Positions 43,230 to 52,262 of a stretch of 64,000 nucleotides of DNA are shown one piece after another. Numbering within the stretch: position 1 is the first letter of the stretch; each line of letters begins with the position of its first letter. The translations under genes and the position numbers were made by a program. The notes beneath the pieces were generated by a model. The model searched no databases, was not told where the DNA came from, and saw only the letters and a list, made by a program, of their open reading frames with translations. The stretch is taken from positions 496,001 to 560,000 of the forward strand of contig CBDFKC010000003.1 of assembly GCA_965248685.1 (NCBI GenBank), in the 5' to 3' direction. The DNA is from VYFG01 sp965248685 (GTDB taxonomy: Bacteria > Pseudomonadota > Gammaproteobacteria > Arenicellales > Poriferihabitantaceae).

Positions 43230-44234
43230 ATGGAGAATCCTGTTTTAGTAAACGTGATCCGGCGCGACAGGGTCGAGTCAACTCATCGGGGCAGCGCGGT
43301 TGTAGTAGATGGGCGTGACCAGATTGTGTTTTCTGTTGGTAATCCGGAGCGGATGATTTATCCGCGGTCTTCGCTCAAGTATTTTCAGGCAATCCCTTTG
43401 CTTGAGTCTGGTGCCGCGGCAAGATTTAACTTGAGTGACAAAGAAATCGCCCTGGCTTGTGCGTCGCATAATGCTGAGCGATTCCATGCCGATGCCGTAA
43501 CCGCTTGGCTGGCCCGTCTGGACCTGGACCAAAATGCATTGGAATGCGGTGTTTCGCTTCCACTCAATGAAACCGCCGCCCATGAATTGATTGCAGCCGG
43601 GGAGCAGCCAGGGCGGGCACATCACAATTGTTCCGGTAAGCACACCGGTATGCTGACCCTGGCGCGCCACCTCGAGACGGAAATCAAGGGTTATAGTGAT
43701 TACCACCACCCAACTCAGAAGGCCTGGATGCAGGTTCTTGGAGAACTGATAGAAGCCGATATATCTGGTTTGCACTGGGAACGGGATGGTTGTGGATTAC
43801 CTGCGATCTGTATGCCCATGCAGCAATTGGCTTTGGCCTTCGCCCGATTCGCCAATCTGGACACGATTCCAGGCAGTCGGGGTCAGGCCATGTCGAGTAT
43901 TCTGGGGGCGATCACAGCGCATCCAGAAATGATTGCCGGGACCGGTCGTTGCTGCACCGCATTGATTAAACATACTAGCGGAAAGGTAATGGTTAAAACC
44001 GGCGCAGAAGGTGTATTTGCCGGCTGCATTCCCGACCGAGGTCTGGGTTTTGCCTTGAAGATTGACGACGGCGCCAGCCGTGGTAGCGAGGTGGCTTTAG
44101 GTGCTTTGCTGAAAAAACTGGACGCCATTGAATCAGATCTTGATGCTCCACTAGCTCCCTGGTTTCGGCCAGAGGTGCGCAATTCCCAGGACTGGGTCAC
44201 CGGTAGCATCGAGCCCGCCGAGATTTGGAATTAA
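43230..44234 (+). CDS. Asparaginase (Asparaginase_II family)
   Basis: 334 residues. Signature blocks are RSSLKYFQAIPL, CASHNAERFH, HHNCSGKHTGML and DGCGLPA(I)CMPM. This is the plant-pathogen/Rhizobium-type asparaginase family, hydrolysing L-asparagine to aspartate and ammonia, unrelated to the E. coli AnsA/AnsB fold. No signal peptide. Divergent from proS. Right edge of the conserved block; AT-rich DNA follows. Confidence 0.88.
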   Translation: MENPVLVNVIRRDRVESTHRGSAVVVDGRDQIVFSVGNPERMIYPRSSLKYFQAIPLLESGAAARFNLSDKEIALACASHNAERFHADAVTAWLARLDLDQNALECGVSLPLNETAAHELIAAGEQPGRAHHNCSGKHTGMLTLARHLETEIKGYSDYHHPTQKAWMQVLGELIEADISGLHWERDGCGLPAICMPMQQLALAFARFANLDTIPGSRGQAMSSILGAITAHPEMIAGTGRCCTALIKHTSGKVMVKTGAEGVFAGCIPDRGLGFALKIDDGASRGSEVALGALLKKLDAIESDLDAPLAPWFRPEVRNSQDWVTGSIEPAEIWN

Positions 44235-44544
44235 CACTAAAAACAGTGAGCAAGAGTTTTACCCTAAGCCTCCAATTTCTGGCGGTCATAACCTAAATCG
44301 TTTCGTAATGCGCGAGTTTATAATGACCCACGAGCTTAGTATTACCTAATCCAACTTTTATTTTAGACAGCTAAACACTAACACCCGTTGTATACACTTT
44401 TGAGTCAATCGAAGAACACCTAACCAAAATTCCAATCGTATCAATTTGCTATGTAGTTTCTCAATAACAGCCATTCATAGTGAGCAGTCAGCCTGCATGA
44501 TTTCAGTGGAAAACTCTTGATTAGGTAACTTTTTGGAGACCAAA
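44235..44544. other. Non-coding AT-rich stretch at the left edge of the accessory island
   Basis: 310 bases with no convincing gene. It contains a GGCGGTCATA decamer at 44281-44290, related to the repeat family described further on. Base composition becomes visibly AT-richer here than in the preceding 10 kb. Confidence 0.5.
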
Positions 44545-44832
44545 ATGAAACGATTCCCAAAATTATACTGGTTAGTAATTTGCTATTTCTTGTCGATAGC
44601 AAATTACTCTATTCGAGAAAATAATCTAAAACCAGATTCGCTAGTTTACCTCGATGATAGGTTGGATATAGTTCTTATTCTTGGATTTACTATCGCTGCT
44701 ATAGCTTTTATAAATGCAGCAAAAGGTTATAGAATCTGGGCTTGCGCATCTCTTTTTCCCGCAGTATTTATTTTTGGTACTCCGTTTGGAATTATTGGAT
44801 TTTTTACAAGCGTACTGATTCATGGCTTCTAA
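44545..44832 (+). CDS. Small membrane protein of unknown function
   Basis: 95 residues from the ATG at 44545 behind a GGAG site. Three hydrophobic segments (about 8-20, 41-58, 67-90) suggest a three-helix inner-membrane protein. No family recognised. It is the first of four orphan genes in AT-rich DNA. Confidence 0.6.
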   Translation: MKRFPKLYWLVICYFLSIANYSIRENNLKPDSLVYLDDRLDIVLILGFTIAAIAFINAAKGYRIWACASLFPAVFIFGTPFGIIGFFTSVLIHGF

Positions 44833-44868
44833 AATCATTGTTGAGTTGACTTCTTGCTACGTCTCAAG

Positions 44869-44887
44869 AATACTCAGAGCGGTCATA
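44869..44887 (+). repeat. Island repeat, copy A
   Basis: AATACTCAGAGCGGTCATA, 37 bases past the stop of the small membrane gene. A second copy at 45142-45160 matches 17 of 19 bases. The core CAGAGCGGTCA recurs inverted at 46520-46530. Confidence 0.65.
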
Positions 44888-44918
44888 CGGGCTGCTTCTA
44901 ATGTGGAGTTTGAAAACT

Positions 44919-45122
44919 ATGAACAAAAGGAAGGATCTGGAGAAAGAAATCGAAAAACTAGAATCTAAACTGCGCATTGAAGAGCAAGGAAGCAATGTTT
45001 GGGACACAGGTAAATACAAAAACCCTCACCGAGCCACGGCTGCAAAATTATTGGTAAAATCTCGTCGTGATCAAATCAACGAATTAAAGGCTAAACTAGA
45101 TAGCTTAGATGACGGCGACTAA
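44919..45122 (+). CDS. Small coiled-coil protein of unknown function
   Basis: 67 residues from the ATG at 44919. Two charged heptad-rich helices (KDLEKEIEKLESKLRIEE and SRRDQINELKAKLDSL) separated by a polar NVWDTGKYKNPHRA loop suggest a helical hairpin that could dimerise. No signal peptide. No known family seen. Confidence 0.55.
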   Translation: MNKRKDLEKEIEKLESKLRIEEQGSNVWDTGKYKNPHRATAAKLLVKSRRDQINELKAKLDSLDDGD

Positions 45123-45141
45123 TTGTAACGAAGGGCGGTAA

Positions 45142-45160
45142 AATACTCGGAACGGTCATA
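45142..45160 (+). repeat. Island repeat, copy B
   Basis: AATACTCGGAACGGTCATA, 19 bases after the stop of the coiled-coil gene; 17 of 19 identical to copy A and in the same position relative to its upstream gene. Confidence 0.65.
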
Positions 45161-45376
45161 GTCAGATCTGAAAATCAAGGAGTTTTGTGCCATTTAAATA
45201 ACTGCTGCATAGTTGAGCACAAATTTCCAATTGTGTGAATCTTTTAGTGTGTTCGTTTCGTACCAATCTACTGAATAGAGAGACTTATTAATTCGAGTTT
45301 TTACACTCACCTACTCTGTGATTCGATCCGACCATTCTGTTAAATTGCTAGTCTAATAATTGAAAATGAATATAAA

Positions 45377-45976
45377 ATGAAGAATGGTTTTGTAGCGGCA
45401 ATATTTTTAACTTTGTTTCTGGTCCAAATCACCTATGCGTCAAAATTGTCAGACAACCTAATTTCCATTGAAGATGGCGAGGTATTGTTATTAACAGAGG
45501 ATTATGAGTTTATTATCCTTAATGAAGTCTACAAATTAAAAAAGGGAGAGTATGTCGCGAGGGCGGGAAATTTTAGTGGCGCAATATTTGTGGGACCTGA
45601 AAAATGTCTTTTAGTAACCCCCAACGATGGAACAGAGAAAAGAGTAGAAAACTGTGGCGTGCATCGTAGTACTAATGGAAAGAAATGGCGACTCGCTGCC
45701 GTGGATGTTGTAGTCGATCATTCCAAAATATCGAAACCACTTGGGCAAGGGTTGCTACCTTATTTGATTGCTGATTTGATCTCCGAGCACCATCCTGATA
45801 CTTATACACCCTACTTGGTTAGATATAAAGTTATTAGCGGACTTGGGGAAGCGTTTGGTGTAGCAGATCCCGACAAATTGAAGCAAACTACGAAGACTAT
45901 AGCGAGTCTGATGAATTTGGAGTTTGCACGTCAAAATCTTCTGGAAAATGACGTAACACAGCAGAAAGGGCGTTGA
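45377..45976 (+). CDS. Secreted protein of unknown function
   Basis: 199 residues with a signal peptide (FVAAIFLTLFLVQITYA before SKLS). The mature part has a beta-rich first half and two cysteines (KCLLV, NCGVH) that may pair. The C-terminal third is helical. No family recognised and no Shine-Dalgarno is evident before the ATG. Codon use is AT-rich compared with the proS block. Confidence 0.65.
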   Translation: MKNGFVAAIFLTLFLVQITYASKLSDNLISIEDGEVLLLTEDYEFIILNEVYKLKKGEYVARAGNFSGAIFVGPEKCLLVTPNDGTEKRVENCGVHRSTNGKKWRLAAVDVVVDHSKISKPLGQGLLPYLIADLISEHHPDTYTPYLVRYKVISGLGEAFGVADPDKLKQTTKTIASLMNLEFARQNLLENDVTQQKGR

Positions 45977-46097
45977 TCAATCGAACTCATTGTCAATCAG
46001 AGACAAATATGATTTTTTTCGAATACTCGACTTCCTTAGTCATATGAATTGAGCATAGTTAGTAAATGTTCACTAAGAACGTCTTTAGGATTTTCAA

Positions 46098-46493
46098 ATG
46101 CCCAGTGACTATCGACTGATTGGCATATTTCTTAGCGTACTAATAATTTTATCTTTGGGAATATATAAATTTGGGCATGAAAAGGCTCCTCCGATTTGTG
46201 ATTTTGTACATTGGTCAACTAACTTTTCACCCGATAGAAGATTTCAAATAGCTACATATGGGAGGAACTGTGGAGTACCTCGTGGGGGATTTTCTACACA
46301 CGTAGCTTTGTTAAATAATGAGCAAACTATAGAGAACGTAGCTGGAAATGTATATATCGTCGCTGGATATCCATCATTGTTCAAAGTGAATTGGGTATCT
46401 AATAACTTGGTAGAAATTTCCGGCCCTAACAGAAAGGTCGTCAAGATTTCAAAGTCTTTAAATGACATCTCATTTCACTACCAATTAGAGTAA
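46098..46493 (+). CDS. Membrane-anchored protein, DUF5412-like
   Basis: 131 residues. One N-terminal helix (LIGIFLSVLIILSLGIYKF) anchors a periplasmic beta domain with SPDRRFQIATYGRNCGVPRGGFSTHVALL. The SPDgrf...NCG....ST pattern is like DUF5412/related lipoprotein-type domains of unknown function; the match is by eye only. Last orphan gene before the IS91 element. Confidence 0.6.
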   Translation: MPSDYRLIGIFLSVLIILSLGIYKFGHEKAPPICDFVHWSTNFSPDRRFQIATYGRNCGVPRGGFSTHVALLNNEQTIENVAGNVYIVAGYPSLFKVNWVSNNLVEISGPNRKVVKISKSLNDISFHYQLE

Positions 46494-46874
46494 ATTATCA
46501 ATCTTGGAATTTTTGTGACTGACCGCTCTGGTTAAGGTTAGTTAGACAACTGCGCCTAGGAATCACTATCTGTTTGGCAGTTAAACCATCGCGCAGATGT
46601 TTAACAGGCCCCCAAGTAGGAAACCGCGGGGTCGTATTGATGAGCTATGGGGAAAGTAAAGATCGAGCAGGCTTTGTTAAGGGTATTTTCAATAACTTTG
46701 GATTCACCAGTTCTGATCATGCCGATACCCAGAGTGAGTCTGGACGATTATAGACACGGCAGAATAAGGTTTTGTGCGTTGGTAACGCCCTGTATTGTGG
46801 ACTCTCCATAAGCTTCCATTTCCCGGTATTTGGGGACCAGCAAAAGATCAACTTATTATTTGCAGTAACCTGGT
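46494..46874. other. Left flank of the IS91-type element
   Basis: 381 bases between the DUF5412-like gene and the transposase stop. It contains the inverted repeat copy TGACCGCTCTG at 46520-46530 and a CCAGA-GTGAG-TCTGG hairpin near 46729-46743. Part of this is probably the end of the element, but I cannot fix the boundary. No credible gene. Confidence 0.5.
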
Positions 46875-48050
46875 TCATGGTGGTCCGCGTGGCGGGTAAA
46901 TCTGTAACAGCGTTTGAAGTATGATCATGGACGTTCCACAGGTTCGACAAACGAATTTGGGTCGCGGTTTTTTTGACTTCTTCGCAGGTTGGTCCGTTTC
47001 TTTTTTGTTCTCTACCGGTGGTGCATCGGGGCAGAGGGTTTTACGCAACGTTGATAAGTTTTGTTTGCGCTGATGATTGGCCAGTAAACCGAAGTGACGG
47101 ATACGATGGAATCTTAACGGTAAGATGTGGATCAGGAATCGTCTTAAGAACTCATCAGCCGATAGCGTCATAGTTTTAAAGCGCAAACACGCCCTCGCTC
47201 GATAATCTTTCCATTTAAATGTGACAGTATCGGTATCATACTGTATGAGTCGACGATTGGAGATTGCCACCCGATGGGTATAGCGGGACAGGTATTCAAG
47301 CACTGCCTTTGGGCTTGAAAAGGGCTTCTTGGCATAGACCACCCAATCGACTTGATGGGCAGGAGCCAGATAGGAACGGAATAGATTGCGATCAGACAGG
47401 TGTGCGATCTCCCCATAGAAGGCGAGTTGGGGATGTATGGCAACCAGTTTCTCCAAAAAAAGTCGACGGAACAAGCGTGAGAGCACCTTGACGGGAAGGA
47501 AGAAGCCTGGTTGACAGGGTTTCCATTTGGCCTCTGGGGTCAGCCCACCGCCCGGTACCACACAATGTAAATGGGGGTGGTGGGTCAAGGCAGAGCCCCA
47601 GGTATGCAAGACAGCGGTAAACCCGATCTTTGCTCCCAGATGCTGGGGATCCGCAGCTATGGTGGTTAATGTTTGGGCGGTTACCGCAAATAACAGATCA
47701 TAGATGAGGGTGGGATTCTGATAAGCGATCCGTGCAATGATGGCGGGAACCGTAAAGACGACATGGTAGTAGGCAACGGGTAATAGCGCGTCTTGCTGGT
47801 GGGCAAGCCAACGTTTCGCCGCGCTCCCTTGGCACTTGGGACAATGTCGATTACGACAAGAGTTATAGGCAATTTGGTCGTCATGACACTGTTCGCAGCG
47901 TATGACGTGCCCGCCCAGCGCAGACGAACGACAACGCTCAATGGCAGATAATGCCTTGAGCTGACGTAGGTTCAGGCGTCGATCGCGCCGCCATGCCGGT
48001 GCATGGTCACGCACGATATCCGCCACCTCCCAAGGAGGTCGCACCACCAC
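46875..48050 (-). CDS. IS91-family Y2 (HUH) transposase
   Basis: 391 residues. The N-terminal zinc-binding region has CEQC and CRNRHCPKCQ. The HUH motif is H160-L-H162 in HPHLHCVV, and the paired catalytic tyrosines are Y253 and Y257 in EYLSRYTHRVAIS. Single-strand nicking and rolling-circle transposition are expected. Full length with a C-terminal Cys-x-x-Cys (CRTC). Confidence 0.95.
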   Translation of the reverse strand: MVVRPPWEVADIVRDHAPAWRRDRRLNLRQLKALSAIERCRSSALGGHVIRCEQCHDDQIAYNSCRNRHCPKCQGSAAKRWLAHQQDALLPVAYYHVVFTVPAIIARIAYQNPTLIYDLLFAVTAQTLTTIAADPQHLGAKIGFTAVLHTWGSALTHHPHLHCVVPGGGLTPEAKWKPCQPGFFLPVKVLSRLFRRLFLEKLVAIHPQLAFYGEIAHLSDRNLFRSYLAPAHQVDWVVYAKKPFSSPKAVLEYLSRYTHRVAISNRRLIQYDTDTVTFKWKDYRARACLRFKTMTLSADEFLRRFLIHILPLRFHRIRHFGLLANHQRKQNLSTLRKTLCPDAPPVENKKETDQPAKKSKKPRPKFVCRTCGTSMIILQTLLQIYPPRGPP

Positions 48051-48071
48051 CTTGGTGGAGTTAGATCGGTA

Positions 48072-48944
48072 TTACAACTTCAAATACTCAAGTGGACCTT
48101 TGACTTCACGCAATCGGTTTGCCGCGACTTGACTGTAACGAGCCGTGCTCTCAAGCTTACGATGCCCAAGCAACACTTGAATGACGCGAATATCCTCGTG
48201 TTGTTCCACCAGATGGGTGGCGAAAGCATGACGCAGTGCATGCAGAGACACCTTCTTGGTGATGTCTGCCTCATTACGAGCTCGGATAAAGGCACGACGC
48301 AGTTGCCTCACAGACAAAGGGTTCACTGGATTCTGTCCAGGGAATAACCAACCGCCAGGTAACATCTTGCGTTCGTCCTGCCCTGTGCGATACCAAGTGC
48401 GTAGAATGGTGAGCAACTCGGGCGACAGCATGGCATGTCGATCCCGTCCGCCTTTGCCCTGTTCGACACGTAGAATCATTCTCTCGCTATCGATGTCGGT
48501 GACTTTGAGATGGGTGATCTCACTGGCACGGAGTCCTGCACCGTAACCTACACTGAGTGCAGCTTGGTATTTGATGCTGCCAGCCGATTGAATAATCTTG
48601 GTAACTTCTTCAACACTTAATATCTCTGGTAGTTTACGGGGTTCGTGCACATGACGCATCTTCCTGGGACGCTCAGGGCTATCTATGGTGGTTTCAAAGA
48701 AAAACCGAACACCGGTGATGGTGGCGTTAATTGTGCCTGGAGAAACACCATCGTTGGTCATTTGCAGTTGAAAGGCACGGAGTTCATCGGCGGTTGCGGT
48801 GGCCGGAGATCGCTTAAGAAATTGATTGAGCCTGATGACGGCACGCAGATAGGTTGCTTGGGTGGCTGGATGCAGCTTGCGTATTGCCATGTCATCGAGC
48901 ATACGCTGGCGTAAAGGGCTATTAGTTTTGTTAGACTTGGTCAT
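48072..48944 (-). CDS. Tyrosine recombinase of the IS91 element
   Basis: 290 residues, intact. SAM-like core-binding domain at about 10-95; catalytic Arg139 in GAGLRASEI, Lys163 in GKGG, His235/Arg238 in HALRHAF, His261 in GHRKL and nucleophile Tyr270 in STARYS. Such XerC/D-type integrases are often found directly upstream of IS91-family transposases; possibly resolve or integrate circular intermediates. Confidence 0.93.
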   Translation of the reverse strand: MTKSNKTNSPLRQRMLDDMAIRKLHPATQATYLRAVIRLNQFLKRSPATATADELRAFQLQMTNDGVSPGTINATITGVRFFFETTIDSPERPRKMRHVHEPRKLPEILSVEEVTKIIQSAGSIKYQAALSVGYGAGLRASEITHLKVTDIDSERMILRVEQGKGGRDRHAMLSPELLTILRTWYRTGQDERKMLPGGWLFPGQNPVNPLSVRQLRRAFIRARNEADITKKVSLHALRHAFATHLVEQHEDIRVIQVLLGHRKLESTARYSQVAANRLREVKGPLEYLKL

Positions 48945-49456
48945 GGGTCTGATTCCTGTGTGGTTTGGTTGTGAGTGTGAGAACTACAACTTAAACACAG
49001 GACAGGCCCTGCTGGCTAATGGGAGGAGCGTGAAGCTATTGACTAACTTCCTACTGGGTTACCGCGCGAGCGGTTTAGTACTTGGGCAAAACTCGGTCAT
49101 ACGGTGTACGGCAATATCAAACCCTATCATTCAACTTTGTAAGATCAAATCTGGGTTTTTACAACTAAGGATTTTTACAACTAGCCAATTTGCTTGAACG
49201 ACAACCACGAACCAAGAGTTGAAACAACCTTCATCAAACCTGCTCATTCCGGCGGTCATTACAGACCATGTTACTAGAGAGGCGTGGGGGTGGGCTCGCA
49301 TAAGGGGTCAGTGGTTCGCAACCACAACAAAGAGACCGAATATTCGCGTGTACTAGTTTCTATGGATTTGTTAGACCGTTGTGCTTACGAATAACGTGGA
49401 GCCCATATACGGAATGACGAGTAGAGAGCTGACCGAAGACGCGAATAGATTTATTG
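48945..49456. other. Right flank of the IS91-type element
   Basis: 512 bases without a gene. It probably includes the recombinase promoter and one end of the element. It contains CGGTCATACGG at 49094-49104 and GGCGGTCATT at 49251-49260, related to the island repeats, and a CTTGAAC at about 49193 that includes both CTTG and GAAC, tetranucleotides associated with IS91 target sites. Confidence 0.5.
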
Positions 49457-50305
49457 CTAACTACCTGCCGTAAACACACCTGACAGGTCAGTACGCAGTG
49501 CCTGCAGAGTCTGGCCAGTATTGCGGTCCAGCACGATGGCAGCGAATCCCAGGTTATTCAGGTTCCAATCTGGCTGTAGCATAATTCCATGATTACCCTG
49601 GTATTCGCCTGGGGATAAATCCGCGGCTTTGATCCAGTAGCGCACCACAAAATCATGTTCCAGTGTCAGACCGTTATTCTCACCAGCTTCGATTTCGCTA
49701 ACGATACCACTTTCATAAATCGCGAGGTAAAGCTCAGCATTATCGACTTCGCAGTTGATCAATAAATTTGCATCCAAATTATCCCCTGTATTGCCCTTGG
49801 CGGCGTCGACACTCAGGGTGATCACTGCTTCAGCTAATTCGGTGTTAGCTTGTTGGATCGCCTTGACCACGGTTGTGGTGCCCCGGGTTTCGGCGCCGCT
49901 AACCAGAAACTCAGGGGTGTAAATACTGCGCTGTTTGTTAATCCCAGCCAGTAACTGTTGGCGTTCGGTGTAGGCTTTGTTGGAAAACTCATCTTTCCAA
50001 CCCAACCGGTTCCAATAATCTACATGAAATGCCAAAGGCACTGCATCAAGACCTTGACCAATTGCCTCACCCAGTTTACTGATCCACTGATCGGCGGGTG
50101 GACAACTACTGCACCCTTCCGATGTATACAATTCCACCACTGGTACTCGGTACGGGCCGCTGGTAACGCTAATCTGTCCCGCCATCGCCTGACCCACCGT
50201 TCCGAGCATTACCAGCAGCACGATCCCACTAATCCGACGGAGAACCCGGTTAGCCGGGGCCACAGCACAAAAATTACTCACCAAGTTGCTCAAGATATTC
50301 ACCAT
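49457..50305 (-). CDS. DUF1223 secreted thioredoxin-like protein
   Basis: 282 residues. A signal segment (about 24-43, GIVLLVMLGTVGQAMA) leads to VVELYTSEGCSSCPPAD, the DUF1223 signature with a CxxC motif, and AFHVDYWNRLGW. Periplasmic; thiol redox function is likely by fold but unproven. Its start lies 32 bases inside the end of msrB, so the two are coupled. Confidence 0.85.
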   Translation of the reverse strand: MVNILSNLVSNFCAVAPANRVLRRISGIVLLVMLGTVGQAMAGQISVTSGPYRVPVVELYTSEGCSSCPPADQWISKLGEAIGQGLDAVPLAFHVDYWNRLGWKDEFSNKAYTERQQLLAGINKQRSIYTPEFLVSGAETRGTTTVVKAIQQANTELAEAVITLSVDAAKGNTGDNLDANLLINCEVDNAELYLAIYESGIVSEIEAGENNGLTLEHDFVVRYWIKAADLSPGEYQGNHGIMLQPDWNLNNLGFAAIVLDRNTGQTLQALRTDLSGVFTAGS

Positions 50306-50735
50306 ATCCCTGTTCCTCCATCTGTTCTTTAGAAATAAAACGCATTGCTGCTGAATTCATACAGTATCGCTGTCCGGTAGGCGCCGGCCCGTCGCTAAAT
50401 ACATGACCGAGGTGGGAATCTGCAACTGCGCTGCGGACTTCCTTTCGGGGCAAAATTAATTTGAAGTCAGTGCGAATTCGGACCGATTTTTCCCCAATAG
50501 GCTGGGTAAAGCTGGGCCAACCGGTACCTGAATCGAATTTGTCTTTGGATAAAAATAAAGGTTCACCACTAACGACGTCAACATAAATCCCTTGCCGCTT
50601 TTCGTCATTATACTCATTTTCAAAAGGCCGCTCGGTATGATCCTTCTGGGTCACCTGATATTGGATATCAGTAAGTTTCTGCCGAATTTCCTCGGGATCG
50701 GGTTTTGTATAACTAGTTTGATCGTGGTCGTTCAT
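50274..50735 (-). CDS. msrB: Peptide methionine sulfoxide reductase B
   Basis: 153 residues from the ATG at 50735. GTGWPSF, HLGHVFSDGP and the catalytic RYCMNSAAMRF are standard. The two CxxC zinc sites seen in many MsrB are absent and the usual resolving Cys is Thr (GTGWPSF), so recycling probably uses another route. Reduces methionine-R-sulfoxide, complementing msrA at 25.8 kb. Overlaps the DUF1223 gene. Confidence 0.95.
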   Translation of the reverse strand: MNDHDQTSYTKPDPEEIRQKLTDIQYQVTQKDHTERPFENEYNDEKRQGIYVDVVSGEPLFLSKDKFDSGTGWPSFTQPIGEKSVRIRTDFKLILPRKEVRSAVADSHLGHVFSDGPAPTGQRYCMNSAAMRFISKEQMEEQGYGEYLEQLGE

Positions 50736-50842
50736 ATTGTCATGCAGGCTATTATTATTCAAAAGCAAAATTTGTCGTACCTTGGAATTCTGGCAAAAGC
50801 TTCTCGAGCTAGGACTATGCAAGCAGCGGTTAGTTCAGGCGT

Positions 50843-51556
50843 TCAACCCTTAAGAAATTCTGGTAACTGCTCGATGGTAGCAAGTACGTGGGGGGTATAC
50901 TTGTGTAATTCTGCCGCATCATGTGCGCCGGTCAGTACGCCTATTGATAAACCGGCGCCGGCATTTAGTCCCATCTTGATATCCTTGGGACTATCACCAA
51001 CCATGGCGATCTGACTGGTTGAAAGACCCGTTGCTGCAGCAAATGCCTCCACCATACCCGGCTCTGGCTTGACCCCAAAACCGCTGTCCGCCCCGCAAAT
51101 AAAATCAAACAGGTCATTGATTCCGAGACCTATGCTCATATTTTCAGCATGATCCTGGTCGTCCATAGTCGCTATTCCCAGGCTCATTCCACGACTTTTA
51201 AGTTGCTCCAGGCAAGGCCTCAGTGGCTCGCAAGCCGGTATGTATTGACTGGCAGCAAGGGTAAACATCTCCCCAATCTGAGTCACATCCTGGGCATTAA
51301 GTGGCGAATCAAGCATGCCATTCCAGCTTTCGAGAATTTGTCCGTTACTGCCCGACGCCAACAATGAGTCAGGTTTCCAGGTCTGATCCACAGCAATATA
51401 ACCTCCGGCAGCCAGGATAGATTCAGGGCTCAGCTGTCCCTTGGATTTATCCGAGATAAAGTTCGCTGCCGCCTCATAGGGGGCCAACCAGGTGCGGTTG
51501 AAATCGAGCAGGGTGCCATCCTTATCAAATAAAACGGCCTGTATATCCGTAGTCAT
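50843..51556 (-). CDS. HAD-family hydrolase (phosphoglycolate phosphatase-like)
   Basis: 237 residues from the ATG at 51556. HAD motif I DKDGTLLD, motif II region LGIATMDD, motif III Lys in VKPEPG and motif IV MVGDSPKDIKMG are all present with a helical cap. Likely a small-molecule phosphatase. The start codon overlaps the stop of the VOC gene upstream by four bases. Confidence 0.88.
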   Translation of the reverse strand: MTTDIQAVLFDKDGTLLDFNRTWLAPYEAAANFISDKSKGQLSPESILAAGGYIAVDQTWKPDSLLASGSNGQILESWNGMLDSPLNAQDVTQIGEMFTLAASQYIPACEPLRPCLEQLKSRGMSLGIATMDDQDHAENMSIGLGINDLFDFICGADSGFGVKPEPGMVEAFAAATGLSTSQIAMVGDSPKDIKMGLNAGAGLSIGVLTGAHDAAELHKYTPHVLATIEQLPEFLKG

Positions 51557-52005
51557 TTGTCGGTCGTCTCGCCAGGCAACGGAATTGAAGGAACCCAGCA
51601 ATAACCATCCGGGTCCAGTAGAAAGCACTCTCTCAATCCATGGGGTTTATCATGGGATGATTGCAATACCGTATATCCCGCGGCCACGGCTCTAGCTTCA
51701 GCCCTATCCGGGTCTTCCGCATACAAACGCAACTCGACACCGCCGCCCCGGGGGCCGTTTTCGGGTAGCAGAGACGGCAGCGGGTTTTCTGAATACGTAT
51801 GGTCTCCGTGTAACTGGTAAAGAGTTTCCTGATGACGAACAATAGCGTAGTCGGCAGATTCCCGAACGGTTTCAAATTTCAACACCTGCTCGAGAAATCG
51901 GCAGGCCGCCGAGACATCACGGACCAGTAGATTAATACCAAACCCGGTTAGCTGGCGACCAAAATCCTCTCCAGAGATCGTTTGTAAATCAGGTTCCTTC
52001 ATCAT
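51553..52005 (-). CDS. VOC (glyoxalase/bleomycin resistance) superfamily protein
   Basis: 150 residues. LTGFGINLLVRDVSAACRFL starts a typical VOC repeat (given here as the N-terminal motif), and the C-terminal ECFLLDPDGYCWVPS the second. Metal-binding Glu/His positions cannot be assigned securely. Enzyme or resistance function unknown. Forms a two-gene unit with the HAD hydrolase. Confidence 0.83.
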   Translation of the reverse strand: MMKEPDLQTISGEDFGRQLTGFGINLLVRDVSAACRFLEQVLKFETVRESADYAIVRHQETLYQLHGDHTYSENPLPSLLPENGPRGGGVELRLYAEDPDRAEARAVAAGYTVLQSSHDKPHGLRECFLLDPDGYCWVPSIPLPGETTDK

Positions 52006-52102
52006 ATTTTTCGCTGTGATAGATAATATTGGTAATTTAATAACTCGAAACGCCGCGAGAACCCCCGCAATTGCGCTAAACCAGTCAAATTTAACCGAAA
52101 TA

Positions 52103-52132
52103 TTGCAACTATTTGTAACAATTTGTTATAAA
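52103..52132 (+). promoter_or_regulatory. Putative promoter of the dynamin-like gene
   Basis: TTGCAA (52103-52108), an 18-base spacer and TATAAA (52127-52132), a good sigma-70 -10 box with a moderate -35. The expected start is near 52140, giving a leader of about 120 bases before the GTPase gene. Confidence 0.45.
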
Positions 52133-52262
52133 TTTCGCAAAAACTAATTACACTGGCGGGTATATATTGCGGCGGTCACAAAGTTGTGGGTCGTAATGAT
52201 TGAAAAGCCAGACCAAATACTGGCCCTGAGCGATACTAATAATATAAATGGGGATGGAGGAA

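Larger units (their letters stand above)
46875..48944 (-). mobile_element. IS91-family element with accessory tyrosine recombinase
   Basis: Two genes on the minus strand, recombinase then Y2 transposase, 21 bases apart. IS91 elements move by rolling-circle transposition with no terminal inverted repeats and no target duplication, so the true ends outside the coding part cannot be read off directly. Coordinates given cover the coding core only. Both proteins look intact, so the element may be active. Confidence 0.85.

Noticed and set aside
44235..46500. Integron cassette array
   Set aside because: No paired attC core sites (GTTRRRY/RYYYAAC) at the expected spacing and no integron integrase; the short repeats do not show attC geometry.
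46717..46950. Open frame of 77 codons overlapping the 3' end of the transposase
   Set aside because: It overlaps the Y2 transposase C terminus on the same strand in another frame and shows no domain or ribosome site.
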